A stretch of DNA of 64,000 bases, taken from positions 2,170,001-2,234,000 of the forward strand of contig NZ_CP023049.2 of assembly GCF_002285635.2 (NCBI RefSeq), given 5' to 3'. Below, piece by piece: positions 60,574 to 64,000 of the stretch. Under the pieces are notes generated by a model. It saw only the letters and a program-made list of their open reading frames with translations. It did no database searches and had not been told where the DNA came from. The DNA is from Chryseobacterium piperi (GTDB taxonomy: Bacteria > Bacteroidota > Bacteroidia > Flavobacteriales > Weeksellaceae). A program made the translations under genes and the position numbers. The number at the start of each line of letters is the position of its first letter. Position 1 is the stretch's first letter.

Positions 60574-62904
60574 TTAAATTTTGGTAAGCTTAGCGTATTT
60601 TAGAATAAGATTTTTCTCTCCTTCGTGCATGAAAATTACTTTTGCCTTGATATTTTGTGGATCAGTACCATCCAGGAAAGTAACTTCTCCAATACCAAAA
60701 CGGTCATGTCTCACTCTATCTCCTACTTCAATGTCCTGCGAAGATGCTCCGCTTGGATTGATAATTTTAGCGGTACTTACAGGCTTAAGCTTTCTTGGCT
60801 CTGCTATTGGTTTTGAATTTTCGTTCTTCTCAATCGTTTTCTTCTCCACCTTTTTGAAGCTTCTGACTTCCGAAGGATGTTCATCAAAAATATTGGATTT
60901 GATCCCTGCATGGTTGATGAATCTTTTTTCCATTGCCGGATTGATGAATTCTATAAACTCATCATCCACCTCAGTTAAAAACCTTGATGGCTCAGCATCT
61001 GTAATTTTCCCCCATTGAAAACGGGAAATTGCATAAGAGAAAAAGGCTTGTTTTTCAGCTCTGGTCAAGGCAACGTAAAATAAACGTCTTTCTTCTTCCA
61101 GATCTTCTCTGGTTGCTGAGCTCATAAAACTAGGGAAAAGATTTTCTTCCATTCCTACAAGATGTACAACCGGGAATTCAAGTCCTTTAGAAAGGTGAAT
61201 GGTCATTAAGGAAACCATATCTTCTTCCTCTTCTTTAGCTTGCGTATCAGCAGAAAGGGCAATATTTTCAAGGAAGTTCGATAAACTCGGGTCTCCATCT
61301 TCCAACTGCATTTGTTCTTCAATAAACCCTTGCATCGAGTTCATCAATTCCTGAACGTTCTCTACTCTGGAAATCCCTTCCGGCGTTTGATCGTCCTTTA
61401 ACATTTTGATCAAACCACTTCGTTTAGCTACTTCCATAGCCACACTATAGGCTGTTTCAGTTTTTAATAATACCTCAAACGCTTTGATCATCGACCAAAA
61501 ATCATTCAGCTTATTAAGAACTCCGTTATTAAAACCTAGCTGCGGTGCATACATCGGAAGATTATCAAGTACTTTCGAAACAGGAATATTCTGAGCGTCC
61601 GCAAAAACGATTAATTTATTCTGCGTAGTTTCACCAATTCCTCTTGTAGGATAATTGATGATCCTCATCAAAGCTTCGGAATCATTTTCATTGATCAGAA
61701 GGCGAAGATAAGCAATAAGATCTTTCACCTCTTTTCTTTGGTAGAAGGATAAACCTCCATATACTTTATAGGGAATATTCTTACGTCTCAGGGCATCTTC
61801 AAAAGCCCGGGTCTGTGAGTTGGTCCTGTATAGAATTGCAAAATCATTATATTTTCTCTGATCTCTGTTGCGAAGTTCCCAGATGTTCCCGGCCACAAAA
61901 TTCGCTTCATCAGCATCTGAAAGTGAACGGTAAATTTTTATTTTATCCCCTTCTTCATTTTCACTGAAAACATTTTTCTTAAACTGCTGAAGGTTCTTTG
62001 CAATGACGGTATTGGCTGCATTAACAATAGTCTGTGTCGAACGATAGTTTTGCTCCAAAGAAACGGTTACTGCATCCGGATAATCTTTTTTAAAGTTCAG
62101 GATATTGTAGATATTAGCTCCACGGAATGAATAAATAGACTGCGCATCATCTCCTACTACACAAATATTTTCAAATTTTGAAGCTAAAGCTTTCACAATA
62201 AGGTATTGTGAGTGGTTCGTATCCTGGTACTCATCGACAAGGATATATCTGAACCGGTCCTGATATTTTGCCAAAACTTCCGGGAAACGGGTCAGCAATT
62301 CATTGGTTTTTAATAACAGGTCATCAAAATCCATCGCTCCGTTTTTGAAACAGGCTTCCACATATTTTTGGTAGATCTGTCCGATAAATTTCATATTTGC
62401 TTTTTCATCAGCCTCTACTAATTCCGGATTGTTGAAATAAGCTTTTACTGTGATCAGGTTATTTTTATAAGTGGAAATTCGTGCCTGAACCTTTTTAGGC
62501 TTATACAGATCTGCATCAATATTCATATCCTTCAGCACCTTTCTGATCACATTCAATGCATCCTGCTGATCATAGATGGTAAAGTTGGAAGGATATCCCA
62601 GGTAATGAGCTTCACCCCTTAGTATTCTTGCGAACACAGAGTGAAAGGTTCCCATCCATAAGCTTCTTGCATTACTCTGCCCCACAACTTTGGCGATACG
62701 TTCTTTCATTTCTTTTGCAGCCTTGTTGGTAAAGGTAAGAGCCAGGATATTAAAAGGATCAATTCCATTCGTAATCAGATGGGCAATACGCATGGTAAGC
62801 ACACGCGTTTTTCCGGAACCGGCTCCTGCAAGTACCATCAATGGTCCTTGTAGAGTGGTAACGGCTTCATATTGTGATTCATTGAGTCCTTTCAAATAGT
62901 CCAT
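60574..62904 (-). CDS. UvrD/PcrA-type ATP-dependent DNA helicase
   Basis: Superfamily-1A helicase of 776 residues that unwinds DNA 3' to 5' in repair and replication. The Walker A is AGAGSGKT (26-33). Further motifs are TFTNKAAKEMKERI (Ia), LVDEYQDTNHSQYLIVK (II), VVGDDAQSIYSFRGANI (III), SLEQNYRSTQTI (IV), TIHLSKGLEFPVVHLVGMEE (V) and EEERRLFYVALTRAEKQ (VI). The C-terminal tail (IEVGDRVRHDRFGIGEVTFL DG) is the UvrD/PcrA-type RNAP-binding Tudor-like end. It is transcribed alone. Confidence 0.92.
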   Translation of the reverse strand: MDYLKGLNESQYEAVTTLQGPLMVLAGAGSGKTRVLTMRIAHLITNGIDPFNILALTFTNKAAKEMKERIAKVVGQSNARSLWMGTFHSVFARILRGEAHYLGYPSNFTIYDQQDALNVIRKVLKDMNIDADLYKPKKVQARISTYKNNLITVKAYFNNPELVEADEKANMKFIGQIYQKYVEACFKNGAMDFDDLLLKTNELLTRFPEVLAKYQDRFRYILVDEYQDTNHSQYLIVKALASKFENICVVGDDAQSIYSFRGANIYNILNFKKDYPDAVTVSLEQNYRSTQTIVNAANTVIAKNLQQFKKNVFSENEEGDKIKIYRSLSDADEANFVAGNIWELRNRDQRKYNDFAILYRTNSQTRAFEDALRRKNIPYKVYGGLSFYQRKEVKDLIAYLRLLINENDSEALMRIINYPTRGIGETTQNKLIVFADAQNIPVSKVLDNLPMYAPQLGFNNGVLNKLNDFWSMIKAFEVLLKTETAYSVAMEVAKRSGLIKMLKDDQTPEGISRVENVQELMNSMQGFIEEQMQLEDGDPSLSNFLENIALSADTQAKEEEEDMVSLMTIHLSKGLEFPVVHLVGMEENLFPSFMSSATREDLEEERRLFYVALTRAEKQAFFSYAISRFQWGKITDAEPSRFLTEVDDEFIEFINPAMEKRFINHAGIKSNIFDEHPSEVRSFKKVEKKTIEKNENSKPIAEPRKLKPVSTAKIINPSGASSQDIEVGDRVRHDRFGIGEVTFLDGTDPQNIKAKVIFMHEGEKNLILKYAKLTKI

Positions 62905-63072
62905 ACTGCAAAAAATTTTGGGAATACAAAATTAATGTATTAAAAGGAGAATTCAAATTTTTGGATCCTACTATGGTATATTTAACATAAATAGCCACTC
63001 TACTAAAAAATCGCAAAATAATTGTAACAAATGCCCTATTTTTAAGACTTATTGACAAACAATTTCTACTTT

Positions 63073-64000
63073 ATGAAAAAACGACTTCTTTCTGTTGCTG
63101 CTGTGGCTTTCTTTGGAATGATGCTGAATGCACAACAAATCAAATTCGAAGAGTATGACTTACCCAATGGTTTGCACGTAATTCTTCATCAGGACAACAC
63201 AGCACCTGTAGTTACAACAGGGGTAATGTATCATGTAGGTGCTAAAGATGAAGTAAAAGGAAGAACCGGTTTTGCTCATTTCTTCGAGCACTTATTATTT
63301 GAAGGAACACCTAATATCAAAAGAGGTGACTGGTTTAAAATTGTTTCTTCCAATGGAGGACAAAATAATGCCAACACTACGAACGACAGAACGTATTATT
63401 ATGAAACTTTCCCTTCCAACAACGAGCAATTAGGCCTTTGGATGGAATCTGAAAGAATGCGTCATGCGCTAATCAACCAGGTTGGAGTAGATACTCAGAG
63501 AGAGGTGGTAAAAGAAGAAAAAAGATTAAGAATGGACAACCAGCCTTACGGAAATCTGTTTTCTACCATCCAAAAAAATCTTTTCACCAATCACCCATAT
63601 AACTGGCCGACTATCGGATCTATGGAAGATCTGAATTCTGCGAAGCTGGAAGAATTTCAGGCATTCTATAAAAAATATTATGTTCCTAATAATGCTACTT
63701 TGGTAGTTGCAGGAGATATTAAGCCTGAACAAACCAAAAAATGGATTGAGGAATATTATGGTGGAATCCCAAAAGGGACTATTTATCCTAAGGACTTCCC
63801 GAAAGACGCTCCTATCACACAGGAAAAAGAAGTTACGGCTACAGACCCTAACATCCAGCTTCCTGCGTACGTTTTTGCATACAGAACACCTGCTAATAAA
63901 GAGAAAGACGCTTATGTTTTAGATATGCTTTCCTCTTACCTGAGCAATGGAAAATCTTCGGTTTTATACAAAAAACTAGTGGATCAGGAGAAAAAAGCAC
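63073..64000 (+). CDS. M16-family zinc metallopeptidase (5' part, runs off the window)
   Basis: The first 309 codons are inside the window. The start MKKRLLSVAAVAFFGMMLNA Q is a signal peptide. The M16 zinc motif HFFEHLLFEGT (H69, E72, H73) is complete, with the third ligand Glu expected in REVVKEEKRLRMDN. The protein is therefore a periplasmic M16 peptidase (pitrilysin-like); related PqqL-like and MPP-like enzymes act on imported or misfolded peptides. The 168-bp region shared with uvrD is AT-rich and shows no clear promoter. Confidence 0.88.
   Translation, partial: MKKRLLSVAAVAFFGMMLNAQQIKFEEYDLPNGLHVILHQDNTAPVVTTGVMYHVGAKDEVKGRTGFAHFFEHLLFEGTPNIKRGDWFKIVSSNGGQNNANTTNDRTYYYETFPSNNEQLGLWMESERMRHALINQVGVDTQREVVKEEKRLRMDNQPYGNLFSTIQKNLFTNHPYNWPTIGSMEDLNSAKLEEFQAFYKKYYVPNNATLVVAGDIKPEQTKKWIEEYYGGIPKGTIYPKDFPKDAPITQEKEVTATDPNIQLPAYVFAYRTPANKEKDAYVLDMLSSYLSNGKSSVLYKKLVDQEKKA

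Noticed and set aside
1..64000. CRISPR arrays, tRNA or rRNA genes
   Set aside because: No regular repeat-spacer pattern, tRNA TPsiC-like motif or rRNA segment was seen by eye.

Overview
The window looks like a chromosome segment of a Bacteroidota bacterium of the family Weeksellaceae, most likely Chryseobacterium. The base composition is AT-rich. Visible promoters fit the Bacteroidota pattern (TTTG, about 19 bp, TAnnTTTG) rather than sigma70. The gene content fits too: a subtype-iii type VI secretion system (T6SS), the order HU, tiny basic protein, RNase G, several TonB-dependent receptors, and GxxExxY and IS1182 elements. The genus call is inference from content, not from a marker gene.

Layout. 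1-9.1 kb: part of a T6SS-iii locus on the minus strand: two TssO-like membrane proteins, a PKD-domain membrane protein, lipoprotein TssR, tube protein TssD, ClpV ATPase and a lytic transglycosylase. A divergent LuxR-type response regulator at 9.2 kb has Glu in place of its phospho-acceptor Asp. 10-12.3 kb: HU, a 29-residue basic protein and RNase G. 12.3-27.3 kb: an IS-rich stretch with three IS1182 copies, two IS5 copies (one frameshifted) and one IS1595 element. These lie between housekeeping genes (OsmC, Nudix, acyltransferase, mpl), a lipocalin-like lipoprotein, a nitronate monooxygenase and two near-identical C-type-lectin genes. 27.3-37.8 kb: a redox and detoxification neighbourhood (aldo/keto reductases, three GNATs, a LysR regulator, an MdaB-like quinone reductase, a frameshifted DJ-1/PfpI gene, an exported PPC/DUF296 protein, VOC, AhpD-like, DoxX, Crp and DUF1304). 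38.2-40.8 kb: a TonB receptor and thioredoxin-fold pair under a palindromic operator. 40.9-49.6 kb: tyrosine/homogentisate catabolism (hmgA, a CoA-transferase, an unrecognised regulator-like protein, hppD, fahA). A GxxExxY nuclease-like gene in inverted repeats sits inside this cluster. 50-51.2 kb: a HipA-like kinase and DUF3037 pair. 52.4-57.4 kb: cstA, then a TPP riboswitch with thiM-thiE-thiD-tenA (thiamine salvage). 57.7-64 kb: a second TonB receptor with an operator, a UvrD/PcrA helicase, and an M16 peptidase that runs off the window.

How it works together. The T6SS genes build and recycle a contractile injection machine, and a 21-bp-period repeat pair upstream of tssD suggests that a dimeric activator controls the tube protein. 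hppD, hmgA and fahA take 4-hydroxyphenylpyruvate through homogentisate to fumarate and acetoacetate. The thi operon recycles thiazole and pyrimidine and joins them under TPP control. The least explained parts are the GxxExxY repeat family (three loci, one with a gene), the HipA-like/DUF3037 pair, the degenerate T6SS response regulator and the putative regulator inside the tyrosine cluster.
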